Notes: generated by a model from the sequence alone, not told the origin. A stretch of DNA of 64,000 nt from Luteibacter sp. UNCMF331Sha3.1 (GCF_900109915.1 NZ_FOBU01000002.1:296443-360442), one strand, 5' to 3'; positions 28,114-37,258 are shown, numbered from the stretch's first letter. Made by a program: numbers and translations.

Positions 28114-28890
28114 TCACAGCCGCGCGATCATGAGTTTTCCATTCTCGAGCCAGCATTGCACGGCCTGGCCTTCGAGGTCCTTCGGCATGTCTTCGAACAC
28201 GCGGTAATGCCCGGCGATCGCGACGAGCTCGGCGCGGAAGTCGGAACAGAAGATGCGTGCCGATTCGTCACCCTGCGCGCCTGCCATGGCGCGACCACGC
28301 AGGGTGCCGTAGATGTGGATCGATCCGTCCGCGATCACTTCCGCGCCATTGGCGACGGTGGCGCTGACCACGAGGTCGCGCTCGCGCGCGTAGACCTGCT
28401 GGCCGGAACGCACCGTGCCATCGCCGTGGCGCTGCGCCGTGATCGTGCCGCCGAGGTCGTCGCCGGCGTCGCTGACGACGGCCGCGGCGCGAGCGGCGGG
28501 TTCGCGGGCGATCGCGGGTGCGGCCGGGGCGGCGTCGCCCTGGCCGGGTTCGTATTGCGCGCGGAACTTGGCGATCAGCGGCAGACCCATGCGCTCGGCG
28601 AGCGCCTCGGTCTCGCTGGTGCCGTAGGCGAGGCCGACGGGCAGCATGCCCGCGCTGCGGATGGCTTCGAGCAAGGCGTCGACCATGCCGTCGTCCGGCA
28701 GTTTCGGCAGGTGCGAGAGGTCGAGCACCACGGCGGCGCGCGCGAACATCTGCGGCGCGGAGCGCACGCGGCGCTCGAGTTCTTCGACCAGCGCGGCGGC
28801 GTCGACGCGACGCAGGCGCACGCAGGCGATGCCCACCTGGCCGAAGCGCAGGTCGCAGGCGGCTTCGAGGGATTCGGCGCGGGCGTTCAT
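28114..28890 (-). CDS. minC: Septum formation inhibitor MinC
   Basis: A 258-residue MinC: N-terminal FtsZ-inhibiting domain (about 1-105; VVLDLSHLPKLPDDGMVDALL), an Ala/Pro linker at about 115-145, and the C-terminal beta-helix domain that dimerises and binds MinD (VRSGQQVYARERDLVV, GAEVIADGSIHIYGTLRGRAMAG). ATG 28890 overlaps the stop of the upstream GNAT gene (ATGA), so the acetyltransferase and minC are coupled. It blocks Z-ring assembly away from mid-cell. Confidence 0.96.
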   Translation of the reverse strand: MNARAESLEAACDLRFGQVGIACVRLRRVDAAALVEELERRVRSAPQMFARAAVVLDLSHLPKLPDDGMVDALLEAIRSAGMLPVGLAYGTSETEALAERMGLPLIAKFRAQYEPGQGDAAPAAPAIAREPAARAAAVVSDAGDDLGGTITAQRHGDGTVRSGQQVYARERDLVVSATVANGAEVIADGSIHIYGTLRGRAMAGAQGDESARIFCSDFRAELVAIAGHYRVFEDMPKDLEGQAVQCWLENGKLMIARL

Positions 28891-29477
28891 GCGGCCACTC
28901 CGTCGGCGGGACGGGCGCGTTCCGCGAGCCATTCGACCGCCGGCAGGCCATCGTGGTCGAGATAGCGCTCGCGAACGAACGGGAAACTCGGCAGTTCGCG
29001 GGCGAGGAGGCTCACCTTCGGGCCGTCGTGACCCATCTTCTGCTGGCCGACTTCCTGGAAGCCCATGGTGCCGTGGAAGAGGACGGTCTGGTCGTCGCGG
29101 GGTTCGAGGAACACCTCGCAGGTCAAAAGGGGCACACGTACCTCTGCATAGCTCTGTACATCGCAATAGAAGATCCGGCCGAGACCGTGGCCGCGCGATT
29201 CCGACGCGATCACGATGCGGTCGATATACACGAAGCTTTCGTAATGGGCCTGGAACCAGCGGAAGTTCGGGCTGTCGTAGTCGGCGTCCTGGCGCATGGC
29301 GATGAGGAAACCGAGGATGCGGCCGTCCTGCTCGGCCACGCGGAAGTAGTGCGCGATCTGGTACAGGTGACGCAGGCGGTCGGTGTCCGTGGCGAGGATG
29401 CCTGTGCCTGCCTCGTTGTTGAGGCTCAGCACCGCAGCCAGGTCGTGCTCGCGCACGTCGCGGATGGCAAGGGCCAT
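28887..29477 (-). CDS. GNAT N-acetyltransferase upstream of minC
   Basis: A 196-residue acetyltransferase: MALAIRDVREHDLAAVLSLN start, YIDRIVIASESRGHGLGRIFY is the acetyl-CoA-binding motif A (RGHGLGR), and TCEVFLEPRDDQTVLFHGTMG is motif B with a conserved Asn/Asp-like turn. ATG 29477 has AGCGGAG upstream; the longer frame to 29618 runs through Arg/Pro-rich nonsense. It overlaps minC by four bases. The substrate is unknown; co-expression with the division-site genes is a notable context but does not prove a role in division. Confidence 0.88.
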   Translation of the reverse strand: MALAIRDVREHDLAAVLSLNNEAGTGILATDTDRLRHLYQIAHYFRVAEQDGRILGFLIAMRQDADYDSPNFRWFQAHYESFVYIDRIVIASESRGHGLGRIFYCDVQSYAEVRVPLLTCEVFLEPRDDQTVLFHGTMGFQEVGQQKMGHDGPKVSLLARELPSFPFVRERYLDHDGLPAVEWLAERARPADGVAA

Positions 29478-29667
29478 TCGTTGCTCCGCTGGAGTGATCT
29501 TGGAAAAGCGACCCCCGGGCCGCCGAATGCGCGGCATTATGGCACGCCGCGGTCTCGCCGGGGAGCGCGCCGCGCTTGTAAAAGCGTTGTAAAGCCGACG
29601 CTTGCCGTGCCCCGGCACGTGACTTCAGTCAGGTGGTGCCGGCCGCGCGAAGCCCTATGATGCGGGC

Positions 29668-30933
29668 ATGTCCAAGGTCCAGTTCAATCACGTCCGCCTG
29701 CTGCGCTACGCGACGTATTTCGTCTTCCTGTGCGCGGGGCTGCCGCTGTCGATGCAGCGCGCCGGCTCCGGCCCGGGGGCGATCGGCGACATGGCCCTGC
29801 TGGCCTGGACCGCGTGCTACCTCGTGTTCGGTCTCGTCCACTGGCTGCTCACGAACCAGCTCGGTGCGCGCCTGAACGGTGCGACCCGTGTCGCGGTGCT
29901 GGTGATCCTGACGGGCACGGCGCTGGCCATCGGCGCGCTCAGCAAGAGCGGCGTCGGCGCGCTGCTGCTGATCATCGTGGCCACGGTGGTGCCGTGGCTG
30001 GTGAGCCTGCCGCTGGGCATCGCATGGATGGTCGTGGCGCACGTGGCGCTGGTGCCGGTGTTCGCCGAGGTGCCCGGATGGGGTGTCGTGAGCGCGCTGA
30101 TGCAGGCCTGCCTCTATTTCGGGTTCTCCGCGCTCGTGTTCATCGCGTCCATGGTCGCCAGCCAGCAGGCGGAAGAACGCGAGGAACTGCGTCGCCTGAA
30201 CTCCGAACTGCGCGCCACTCGCGCGCTGCTCGCGGAATCCACGCGCATCGCCGAGCGCATGCGCATCGCGCGCGACCTGCACGACCTCGTCGGCCATCAC
30301 CTCACCGCGCTCAGCCTGAACCTGGAGGTGGCCAGCCACCTCACCAACGACGTGGCGCGGGAGCACGTGCTGAAGGCCCAGAGCACCGCGAAGCAGCTCC
30401 TGGCCGACGTGCGCGAGGTGGTCAGCGAACTGCGCCAGGACGACGCCATCGATCTCACGCAGGCCCTGCGCAGTCTCACCGAGGGTGTTCCGGGGCTCGA
30501 CGTGCGCCTGTCGGTGCCGCCGCGCTTCGGGGTGGAGGATCCGCGCCGCGCGCAGATGTTGCTGCGCTGCGTGCAGGAGATCCTGACCAATACGGTGCGC
30601 CACGCGAGCGCCCGCCACCTGTGGCTCACGTTCCGCCACACCGGGCCCGACGAGCTCTGCCTCGACGCACGCGACGACGGGCGCGGGAGCGGCGAATTCC
30701 AGCCCGGCAACGGGCTCAACGGCATGCGCGAACGGCTCGCCGAATTCGGCGGCACCCTTGCGTTCCGTACCGACCCGGCGGGTGGTTTCGCGCTCACGGC
30801 GCGACTGCCTCTCGGTGAAGAACCCACACTGGCCCACACGCCCGCGCGCAAGGTCCTCGACGCGGGCACAAGCGACGAGCCCGAGGGCCTGCCGCGTGCC
30901 AAACTCTCCGTTCCTTCCGAGGATCTTCCATGA
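29668..30933 (+). CDS. DesK/NarL-type sensor histidine kinase
   Basis: A 421-residue membrane kinase. Residues 10-165 form five to six transmembrane helices with no sizeable periplasmic domain, as in DesK-like sensors. A coiled-coil linker (AEEREELRRLNSELRATR) leads to a HisKA_3 dimerisation domain with the phospho-acceptor in IARDLHDLVGHHLTAL (His about 205) and a HATPase_c domain (EILTNTVRHAS N-box, DARDDGRGSG, NGLNGMRERL). It overlaps the response-regulator start by four bases (ATGA). The intramembrane layout suggests sensing of membrane state or envelope stress, but the signal is unknown. Confidence 0.93.
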   Translation: MSKVQFNHVRLLRYATYFVFLCAGLPLSMQRAGSGPGAIGDMALLAWTACYLVFGLVHWLLTNQLGARLNGATRVAVLVILTGTALAIGALSKSGVGALLLIIVATVVPWLVSLPLGIAWMVVAHVALVPVFAEVPGWGVVSALMQACLYFGFSALVFIASMVASQQAEEREELRRLNSELRATRALLAESTRIAERMRIARDLHDLVGHHLTALSLNLEVASHLTNDVAREHVLKAQSTAKQLLADVREVVSELRQDDAIDLTQALRSLTEGVPGLDVRLSVPPRFGVEDPRRAQMLLRCVQEILTNTVRHASARHLWLTFRHTGPDELCLDARDDGRGSGEFQPGNGLNGMRERLAEFGGTLAFRTDPAGGFALTARLPLGEEPTLAHTPARKVLDAGTSDEPEGLPRAKLSVPSEDLP

Positions 30934-31571
30934 TCTCCGTTTGCCTCGTTGACGATCAGAACCTGGTTCGCCAGGGCATCCGCTCCTTGCTGGACCTCGC
31001 CGGCGACATCCGGGTCGTGGCCGAATGCGCCGACGGCGCCCAGGCCGTGCAGTCGATTCCCGTGGTGCGACCGGACGTCGTGCTGCTCGACCTGCGCATG
31101 CCGAACATGAGCGGGCTCGAAGTGCTGCAGGCGCTCGGCGGCCGCAACGAACTTCCGCCGACGATCATCCTGACCACCTTCGATGACGACCAGCTCGTGC
31201 TGGCCGGGCTCAAGGCCGGCGCGCGGGGCTACCTGCTGAAGGACGTCTCGCTCGACCAGCTCGTGGAAGCCGTCCGCACGGTGGCGGCGGGCGGCTCGCT
31301 GGTGGCACCGATGGTGACCCAGCGCCTGCTCGCCGGGGTCGGTCGCATCCAGAACCAGTTCTCGAGCCTGGAACAGCCGGATCCTCTCACCGAGCGTGAG
31401 ACCGAAATCCTGCGGCTGCTCTCCGGTGGCTACAGCAACAAGGAGATCGCCAATTCCCTCCGCGTGGCCGAGGGAACGGTGAAGAACCACGTCTCCAACA
31501 TCCTTTCCAAGCTCGGCGTGCGCGACCGCACCCGCGCCGTGCTCAAGGCCCTCGAGCTCGGGATCGTCTGA
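30930..31571 (+). CDS. NarL/LuxR-type response regulator
   Basis: A 213-residue regulator. The receiver domain has acidic pair DD (8-9), phospho-acceptor Asp54 in VLLDLRMPNMSG, and conserved Lys in GYLLKDVS. The C-terminal LuxR helix-turn-helix reads LTERETEILRLLSGGYSNKEIAN then VAEGTVKNHVSNILSKLG. Translation is coupled to the kinase gene. DesR-like partners often control lipid or envelope genes; targets here cannot be read from the window. Confidence 0.95.
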   Translation: MISVCLVDDQNLVRQGIRSLLDLAGDIRVVAECADGAQAVQSIPVVRPDVVLLDLRMPNMSGLEVLQALGGRNELPPTIILTTFDDDQLVLAGLKAGARGYLLKDVSLDQLVEAVRTVAAGGSLVAPMVTQRLLAGVGRIQNQFSSLEQPDPLTERETEILRLLSGGYSNKEIANSLRVAEGTVKNHVSNILSKLGVRDRTRAVLKALELGIV

Positions 31572-31799
31572 CCCGGGCCGGCACCGCCGGCCGGAGCCGG
31601 CTCCAGCCTTGCCGAAAAGCCGCTTGAAGCAGGTTGCGAAAAAGGGCAGGGGACCCAATGGCGTTCGCCGTCGCGAGCAAGTACCATCGGTCCTTTCGGC
31701 GCGGGCGAACCCCTGCCACGGGCCGATTCTTCAGGGGTGACCGCTGGCCTCGCTGGCCTTGCGTGGAGCCCGTTCGTGAGACGTTCGGAGAACCGTGGA

Positions 31800-33185
31800 A
31801 TGACGCGTCTGTTAGAATTTATTGTCGCCCTCGTCATCGTCGCCATACTCGGTGTCGTGGCCGGCATAGCGATGCCCTCGACTGGACATGTCGAGCGCGA
31901 AATGCTGATCAGCAAGGACTTGCGCCAGGTTTACGACGTTTTCAGCAACTTCCGTCGCTTCCCCGACTACACCGTCCTGCGCTCCTTCGATCCGAAGGTG
32001 CAGTTCGAGCTGTCGGGCAAGGCGTATGGCGTTGGCTCGAAGATCGCCTGGAAGGCCGCCGACGAGAAGGTCGGTGACGGCTCCCTCGAAATCGCCTCGA
32101 TCGATCCCGGCTTCGCTCAGGTGTCGGACGCCGGCAAGGGCACCATTGTCTGGAACCTGGACAACGGCTGGCGCGGCAGCGACAAGAAGTTCACCATCAA
32201 GCTCGAGCGCAGCGGTCGCAGCCAGAAGCTCGTGAAGGTGAACTGGGCCTACGACGTCTCGTACGGCTTCAACCTGATCAACCGCTTCTCGAATCTCTAC
32301 ATCCATGGCGATCCGGATTCGCTGATCCAGTTCAGCCTGTCGAACCTGCAGAACCTGATGGCGTCGATCCCCAACATCGACTACAGCAAGATGGTTCCGT
32401 CGATCGTCGAAACGCCTGCCAAGCCGGTGCTGCTGGTCTCGACCACCGCTCCGCGCACGCTCGACGACGTCGACACCGCGTCCGACAAGGCCATGGCCGA
32501 GATCCAGGCCGCCGCCAAGAAGCTCGGCGTGAACATCGTCGGCCCGCGCATCACCTTCACCACGAACTGGGGCGACCAGAACTACACGTTCGACGTGGCC
32601 GCCGAGATCGACGCCACCACCCTGAAGATCAACGGTCAGGACGTCGAGCTCACCGCCGCACAGCGTCCGGCGCTCGACGCCGCCGCGCCGGCCGAAGCGT
32701 CGACGGCCGCCGCGCCGGCCGATGCCGCTGCCGCTGCCCCGGGCACCAAGGACAAGTTCGGTCGCGTGATCGTCGATGGCAACGTCAAGGGCGTGCTGGC
32801 GTTCGGTGGCAAGGCCCTCAAGGCCGACTGGAACGGCACGGGCGCCGGTCTCCCGCAGACCCGCCAGATGCTCGCTGCCTACTCGCAGACGCATGGCTAC
32901 AAGTACGACGACGTGACCTACCGCGCCTACGACATCCAGGTGAAGGCGCCGGTGAACAACAAGGGCACGATCGAGGGTTACGACGAGCAGAAGTTCGAGA
33001 TCTATCTCCCGCTGCAGGGCGACAACATCCCGGACCAGACGCCCGAGCAGGAAGCCGGCATGAAGCAGCCGGGTCTCGAAGAGTCGGCCCCGGCCGGTTC
33101 CTCGACCGCTCCGGCCGCTGCGGGCACGGCCCCGGCTCCCGCGGGCACCGCCCCGGCGCCGGCCAGCACCGCCGCCGCTCAGTAA
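31800..33185 (+). CDS. Membrane-anchored SRPBCC-domain protein with Ala/Pro-rich tail
   Basis: A 461-residue protein: one N-terminal transmembrane helix (LLEFIVALVIVAILGVVAGIA), then an SRPBCC/polyketide-cyclase-like domain (about 30-180: MLISKDLRQVYDVFSNFRRFPD, then GVGSKIAWKAADEKVG), a second folded region (about 205-300), an Ala-rich linker (about 308-325), another domain, and a low-complexity tail of about 35 Ala/Pro/Ser residues. SRPBCC domains bind hydrophobic ligands. ATG 31800 is chosen for its GGAG site and because it begins the helix. It follows the two-component genes by 228 bases and ends at a strong terminator. No function assigned. Confidence 0.8.
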   Translation: MTRLLEFIVALVIVAILGVVAGIAMPSTGHVEREMLISKDLRQVYDVFSNFRRFPDYTVLRSFDPKVQFELSGKAYGVGSKIAWKAADEKVGDGSLEIASIDPGFAQVSDAGKGTIVWNLDNGWRGSDKKFTIKLERSGRSQKLVKVNWAYDVSYGFNLINRFSNLYIHGDPDSLIQFSLSNLQNLMASIPNIDYSKMVPSIVETPAKPVLLVSTTAPRTLDDVDTASDKAMAEIQAAAKKLGVNIVGPRITFTTNWGDQNYTFDVAAEIDATTLKINGQDVELTAAQRPALDAAAPAEASTAAAPADAAAAAPGTKDKFGRVIVDGNVKGVLAFGGKALKADWNGTGAGLPQTRQMLAAYSQTHGYKYDDVTYRAYDIQVKAPVNNKGTIEGYDEQKFEIYLPLQGDNIPDQTPEQEAGMKQPGLEESAPAGSSTAPAAAGTAPAPAGTAPAPASTAAAQ

Positions 33186-33211
33186 GTCGTTCGCCTCGCG
33201 CGACGTGAAAA

Positions 33212-33240
33212 ACCCCGCCGGAGACGGTGGGGTTTTTTTT
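33212..33240 (+). terminator. Intrinsic terminator of the SRPBCC gene
   Basis: ACCCCGCCG, GAGA tetraloop, CGGTGGGGT (one G-T pair), followed by eight T. Preceded by an A-run, so it may work in both directions. Confidence 0.93.
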
Positions 33241-33252
33241 GCTTGTTGGTTG

Positions 33253-33709
33253 GACGGCTCGGCTTCGCCATCGCGTTTCGCCTCGCGTTACCGCGAAGAG
33301 CCGTCGGCCGCCGCCCTCGGCGCTCCGGGCTTCACCGTCGCTTGGGAAAGGATGCCGCTGCGCGGCCGTGTCCAATGGCTGACGCCCCTGCGCGCCCGCG
33401 CGGCGAGCGGGGGTTTTCGACTCGGCTCCTGCCTCGACGAAAACGGCCGGCCGTCCGGGCCGGCCCCCTGCGGGCCTGATCCGCCCGCCGCGCACGGTTC
33501 CGCAAGTCGCGCCGAGGGCGGCGGCCGACGGCTCCACCGACCGGCGAGGCAAGCTGCTTGTGTAGGAGCCGCTATAGCGGCGAGCTCATGTGGGAGCGGC
33601 CTCGGCCGCGATGGGTGCTCGCGACAAGCACCCATCGCGGCCGAGACGCCTGAGGGCCGACGGCTCTTCGCGGCCACGCGCAAGCCAACACGATGGCGAA
33701 GCCGGGCCA
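33253..33709. repeat. Structured dispersed repeat, copy B, with imperfect terminal inverted repeats
   Basis: Second copy of the element at 3281. Bases 33253-33561 match copy A almost throughout. The inner inverted pair is perfect here: 33300-33323 against 33509-33532 (24 bases). REP units follow at 33562-33585 (GTAGGAGCCGC type) and 33590-33645 (GTGGGAGCGGCC type, second arm cut short). Uniquely, the far end (about 33656-33709) is an inverted copy, roughly 80% identical, of the near end (about 33254-33307), so this copy has about 50-base terminal inverted repeats. It fills the gap between the terminator and the ABC transporter gene. The long minus-strand open frame through it is low-complexity and rejected as a gene. 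Confidence 0.75.
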
Positions 33710-33732
33710 TCCACCCGTTACACTGCCCGACG

Positions 33733-34668
33733 ATGATCGAAGCCGACCGACTGACCCGCTGCTATGGCCCGCTCACCGCGGTCGATTCGCTGACCTTGCG
33801 CGCCGAGCCGGGGCAGGTGCTGGGGCTGCTCGGGCCCAATGGTGCGGGCAAGTCGACGGCCATGCGCATGATCGCGGGGTTCCTCACGCCGACCTCTGGC
33901 ACCGCGCGCGTCTGCGGACACGACGTCCGCAAGGCGCCGCTCTCGGCCAAGCGCGCGCTCGGGTACCTGCCGGAGGGCGCACCCAGTTACGGCGAGATGA
34001 CGATCCGCGAGTTCCTCGTGTTCATGATCCGCGTGCGGGGGCTGGAGCGCGATGTCGCGTTCCGCCGCTTCGACGAGGTCGTCTCGCGGCTGGAGCTGGA
34101 AGACGTGCTCGACCAGACGATCGGCACGCTGTCGAAAGGCCTGCGCCGCCGCGTGGGCCTGGCCCAGGCGATCCTTCACGACCCCCCGGTGCTCATGCTC
34201 GACGAACCCACCGATGGCCTCGATCCCAACCAGAAACATTCCGTCCGCATGCTGATCGACGCCATGGCGCGCGAGCGCACGATCCTCATTTCCACGCACC
34301 TGCTCGAAGAGGTGCACGCGTTGTGCAACCGCGTCGCGATCATCGCGAACGGCAGGCTGCTTGCCGACGCGACGCCGGCGGAACTGGAAGCGCGCTCGCG
34401 TTACCACGGCGCCGTGTCGTTCAGCGCGCAGGGCAGCGGCGTGTCGCGCGAGATGCTCGCGCGCATTCCGAACGTGTCGATGGTGGAAGTGGATCCGCTG
34501 GACGGTCGCGTCACCGTGTTCCCCCGCGCGGGTCTGCCCATTCTCGAAGACGTGCAGGCGCTGCTGCGCACGCAGAATCTCGAAGTGTCGGAGATCCAGC
34601 TCGAACGGGGACGCCTCGACGAGGTGTTCCGCCAGATCACCACGGCACCGCGGGAGGCGCAGGCATGA
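33733..34668 (+). CDS. ABC transporter ATP-binding protein (GldA-like)
   Basis: A 311-residue ATPase: Walker A LLGPNGAGKSTAMRM (about 38), Q-loop region, signature LSKGLRRRVGLAQAI (about 137), Walker B VLMLDEPTDGLDP (about 157), and H-loop ILISTHLLEEV. A C-terminal extension after about residue 220 is typical of GldA/NatA-like ATPases. The next two genes encode its permease and a GldG-like partner; the permease ATG overlaps its stop (ATGA). The set matches ABC-2 exporters of unknown substrate that are widespread outside gliding bacteria. Confidence 0.94.
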   Translation: MIEADRLTRCYGPLTAVDSLTLRAEPGQVLGLLGPNGAGKSTAMRMIAGFLTPTSGTARVCGHDVRKAPLSAKRALGYLPEGAPSYGEMTIREFLVFMIRVRGLERDVAFRRFDEVVSRLELEDVLDQTIGTLSKGLRRRVGLAQAILHDPPVLMLDEPTDGLDPNQKHSVRMLIDAMARERTILISTHLLEEVHALCNRVAIIANGRLLADATPAELEARSRYHGAVSFSAQGSGVSREMLARIPNVSMVEVDPLDGRVTVFPRAGLPILEDVQALLRTQNLEVSEIQLERGRLDEVFRQITTAPREAQA

Positions 34669-35399
34669 CGGCGGTATCGGCGATCGCGCGACGCGAGTTG
34701 TGGAGCTACTTCGTCACACCCGTGGCGTACGTCTTCATGGTGATCTTCCTCGTGCTGGCGGGCCTGCTGACGTTCTACGCGGGCGATTTCTACGATCGCG
34801 GCCTGGCGGACCTGCAGCCCTTCTTCGACATGCATCCGTGGCTCTACCTCGTGCTGGTGCCCGCGGTGACGATGTCGATGTGGGCGGAAGAACGCGCGTC
34901 GGGCACGCTGGAACTGCTGTTCTCGCTTCCGGCGTCCATCGCGCAGGCGGTGCTCGGCAAGTTCCTCGCCGCGTGGGGCTTCATCGGCATCTGCCTGGTG
35001 CTGACGTTCCCCATCTGGATCACGGTGAATTATCTCGGCGACCCCGACAACGGCGTGATCCTCGCCGGCTACGTGGGCAGCTGGCTCATGGCGGGTGCGT
35101 TCATCGCGATCGGAGCGTGCATGTCCGCGTGCACGCGTAGCCAGATCGTGGCGTTCATCCTGACCGCCGCCCTGTGCTTCGTGCTGCTGCTGATCGGCCA
35201 GCCGCAGGTCGTCGATTTCTTCCAGGATTCGCTGCCGCCGCGCCTGCTCGGCGCCATGGGCCAGCTGAGCATCGCGCGGCACGCCAACGCCATCGCGCGC
35301 GGCGTGCTCGACCTGCGCGACCTCGTGTACTTCTTCGCCACCATCGTCGCCTGGCTCGCGGCGAGCGTGGCGATGCTCGACCTGAAGCGGACGCGCTGA
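34665..35399 (+). CDS. ABC-2 type permease (GldF-like)
   Basis: A 244-residue inner-membrane protein with six predicted helices. It begins MTAVSAIARRELWSYFVTPV, and contains the ABC-2 motif MSMWAEERASGTLELLFSLP after the second helix, diagnostic for GldF/NosY-type permeases. It pairs with the preceding ATPase and the following GldG-like protein; the three genes are spaced by -4 and +2 bases. Confidence 0.94.
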   Translation: MTAVSAIARRELWSYFVTPVAYVFMVIFLVLAGLLTFYAGDFYDRGLADLQPFFDMHPWLYLVLVPAVTMSMWAEERASGTLELLFSLPASIAQAVLGKFLAAWGFIGICLVLTFPIWITVNYLGDPDNGVILAGYVGSWLMAGAFIAIGACMSACTRSQIVAFILTAALCFVLLLIGQPQVVDFFQDSLPPRLLGAMGQLSIARHANAIARGVLDLRDLVYFFATIVAWLAASVAMLDLKRTR

Positions 35400-35401
35400 C
35401 G

Positions 35402-37255
35402 ATGCGGCACCTGCACCTGACACGCGCCTTCCGGCTGCGCCTCGCCCTGGTGGCGATCGCGGTGCTCTTCCTCGTGACGATCGCCTTCAGCTCGATGTCG
35501 CTGCGCACGGCGCGCGTCGACCTGACGGAAGACCGCATCTACACGCTGACGCCCGGCACCCAGCAGATCGTGGACAGCCTGCGCAAACCGCTGACCCTGA
35601 CGCTGTACTTCTCCGATCACGCCACCCGCGACCTGCCGCAGATCCGCAGCTACGAGCAGCGCGTGCACGAGATGCTCCGCGAGATCGCCGTGCGCGCGCA
35701 CGGACGCATCCGCTTCAAGGTCATCGACCCCGTTCCGTACTCCGACGACGAGGACGCGGCCGAGAGTTACGGCCTCTCGCCGGCGAGCGGCGGCAGCAAC
35801 GGCGAGCGCGTGTTCTTCGGGCTGGTCGGCATGGGTGGCCCGGGCGACGTACCGCCACAGGCGATCCCCTTCTTCGATCCGGCACGCGAACCGTTCGTCG
35901 AATACGACATCGCCAAATTACTCTACGAAGTCGGCATGCCGACGAAGCCGCGCATCGGCCTGATCAGCAGCCTGCCGGCGGAAGGCAACCTCGTGATCGG
36001 CGAACCGGCGTGGGCGGTGGTGAGGCAGATCGACCAGCTCGCCGACGTGACCACGCTCGATCCGGACGGCCTGAAGCACATCGACGACGGCATCAAGGTG
36101 CTGCTGCTGATCCATCCGAAACACCTGCCGGAGGACGCGCAGTACGCGATCGACCAGTACGTGTTGCGCGGTGGCCACCTCGTGGTGTTCGTGGATCCCG
36201 ACGCGGAAATGGACAACGCGCCGCTGATCGATTCGCGCGGCATCGTGGACGACCACGATTCCGACCTGCGTCGCCTGTTCGAAGCCTGGGGCGTCGTCTA
36301 CGACCCGACGAAGGTCGTTCTCGATCGCGCGCAGGCGCTGACGATCGAACTCAACGGCAACACCGTCGTGCATCCCGCCATGCTTGGACTCGGCGCGCAG
36401 GATCTGAACCACGACGACGTGGTCACGGCGAGCCTGCAGCGCGTGAATTTCTCGACGGCGGGTTTCTTCGAGCTGGCGCAGGACACGAAGGCTCGGTTCA
36501 CGCCGCTGGTGCAGACTTCCGACGAGGCCGCCGTGGTGCCTTCGCAGCGTGTCCGCGATGCGACGTCGGATCCGTCGGCGTTGCTGGAGAACTACGAGCC
36601 CACCCACGAGCGCTACGTGATCGCCGGGCGTCTTCGCGACACGTTCCGCACGGCGTTCCCCGAGCGCAACGAGAAGGGGCATCTCGCGCATGCCGCCGCA
36701 CCGGGCGAGGTCGTGCTCGTGGCCGATACCGATGTGCTGACCGATCGCCTGTGGCTCGACGTGCAGCCGCTGCTGGGCCAGCAGCAGATGACGCCGTTCG
36801 CGAACAACGGCGACTTCGTGGCGAACATCGTCGATAACCTCGGTGGCTCCACGGCATTGCTTTCGATCCGCGGCCGTGTGAACTCGCAGCGCCCGTTCAC
36901 GCGCGTCCGCGCGCTGCAGGCGGCGGCGGATCGCAAGTTTCTGGTCAAGAAGCGCGAGCTGGAGACCGAGCTCTACGACACGCAGCGCCGCCTGAGCGAA
37001 CTGCAGCCGACGAAGAACGGCACGGGTCCGTCGACGGCGACGGTGGAGCAGCGTCGCGAGGTCGAGCAGTACCTGCAGCGCAAGCTGGCCATCGGCAAGG
37101 AGCTGCGCGACGTGCAGCACCAGCTCAACGCCGAGATCGACGCGCTGGGTCTGCGCCTGAAGTTCATCAACATCGTGCTGGTGCCGGGCATCGTCGCACT
37201 GATCGGCCTGATCTACGGCTGGCGGCGTACCCGTCGCAGCCGCCGCGTGGTCTGA
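35402..37255 (+). CDS. GldG-like ABC transporter accessory protein
   Basis: A 617-residue protein with one N-terminal membrane helix (LRLALVAIAVLFLVTIAFSS), a large periplasmic region, and a second helix near the C-terminus (IVLVPGIVALIGLIYGWR) followed by a basic RRTRRSRR end. SLRTARVDLTEDRIYTLTPGTQ is the signature start of the GldG/ABC_transp_aux domain (about residues 30-330), and LRGGHLVVFVDPDAE is also typical. A coiled-coil stretch lies at about 505-590. Family members act with GldA/GldF-type transporters; outside Bacteroidetes gliding their function is unknown. Confidence 0.92.
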   Translation: MRHLHLTRAFRLRLALVAIAVLFLVTIAFSSMSLRTARVDLTEDRIYTLTPGTQQIVDSLRKPLTLTLYFSDHATRDLPQIRSYEQRVHEMLREIAVRAHGRIRFKVIDPVPYSDDEDAAESYGLSPASGGSNGERVFFGLVGMGGPGDVPPQAIPFFDPAREPFVEYDIAKLLYEVGMPTKPRIGLISSLPAEGNLVIGEPAWAVVRQIDQLADVTTLDPDGLKHIDDGIKVLLLIHPKHLPEDAQYAIDQYVLRGGHLVVFVDPDAEMDNAPLIDSRGIVDDHDSDLRRLFEAWGVVYDPTKVVLDRAQALTIELNGNTVVHPAMLGLGAQDLNHDDVVTASLQRVNFSTAGFFELAQDTKARFTPLVQTSDEAAVVPSQRVRDATSDPSALLENYEPTHERYVIAGRLRDTFRTAFPERNEKGHLAHAAAPGEVVLVADTDVLTDRLWLDVQPLLGQQQMTPFANNGDFVANIVDNLGGSTALLSIRGRVNSQRPFTRVRALQAAADRKFLVKKRELETELYDTQRRLSELQPTKNGTGPSTATVEQRREVEQYLQRKLAIGKELRDVQHQLNAEIDALGLRLKFINIVLVPGIVALIGLIYGWRRTRRSRRVV

Positions 37256-37258
37256 GTC

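Noticed and set aside
31576-31592. GGCCGGC-ACC-GCCGGCC hairpin after the response regulator
   Set aside because: Perfect seven-base stem but no T-run; in such GC-rich sequence it is weak evidence and is not listed as a terminator.
33288-33710. Minus-strand open frame through repeat copy B (and its counterpart at 3317-3682)
   Set aside because: Arg/Pro/Ala/Ser low complexity, spans REP hairpins, and the two copies keep DNA palindromes rather than the protein sequence.
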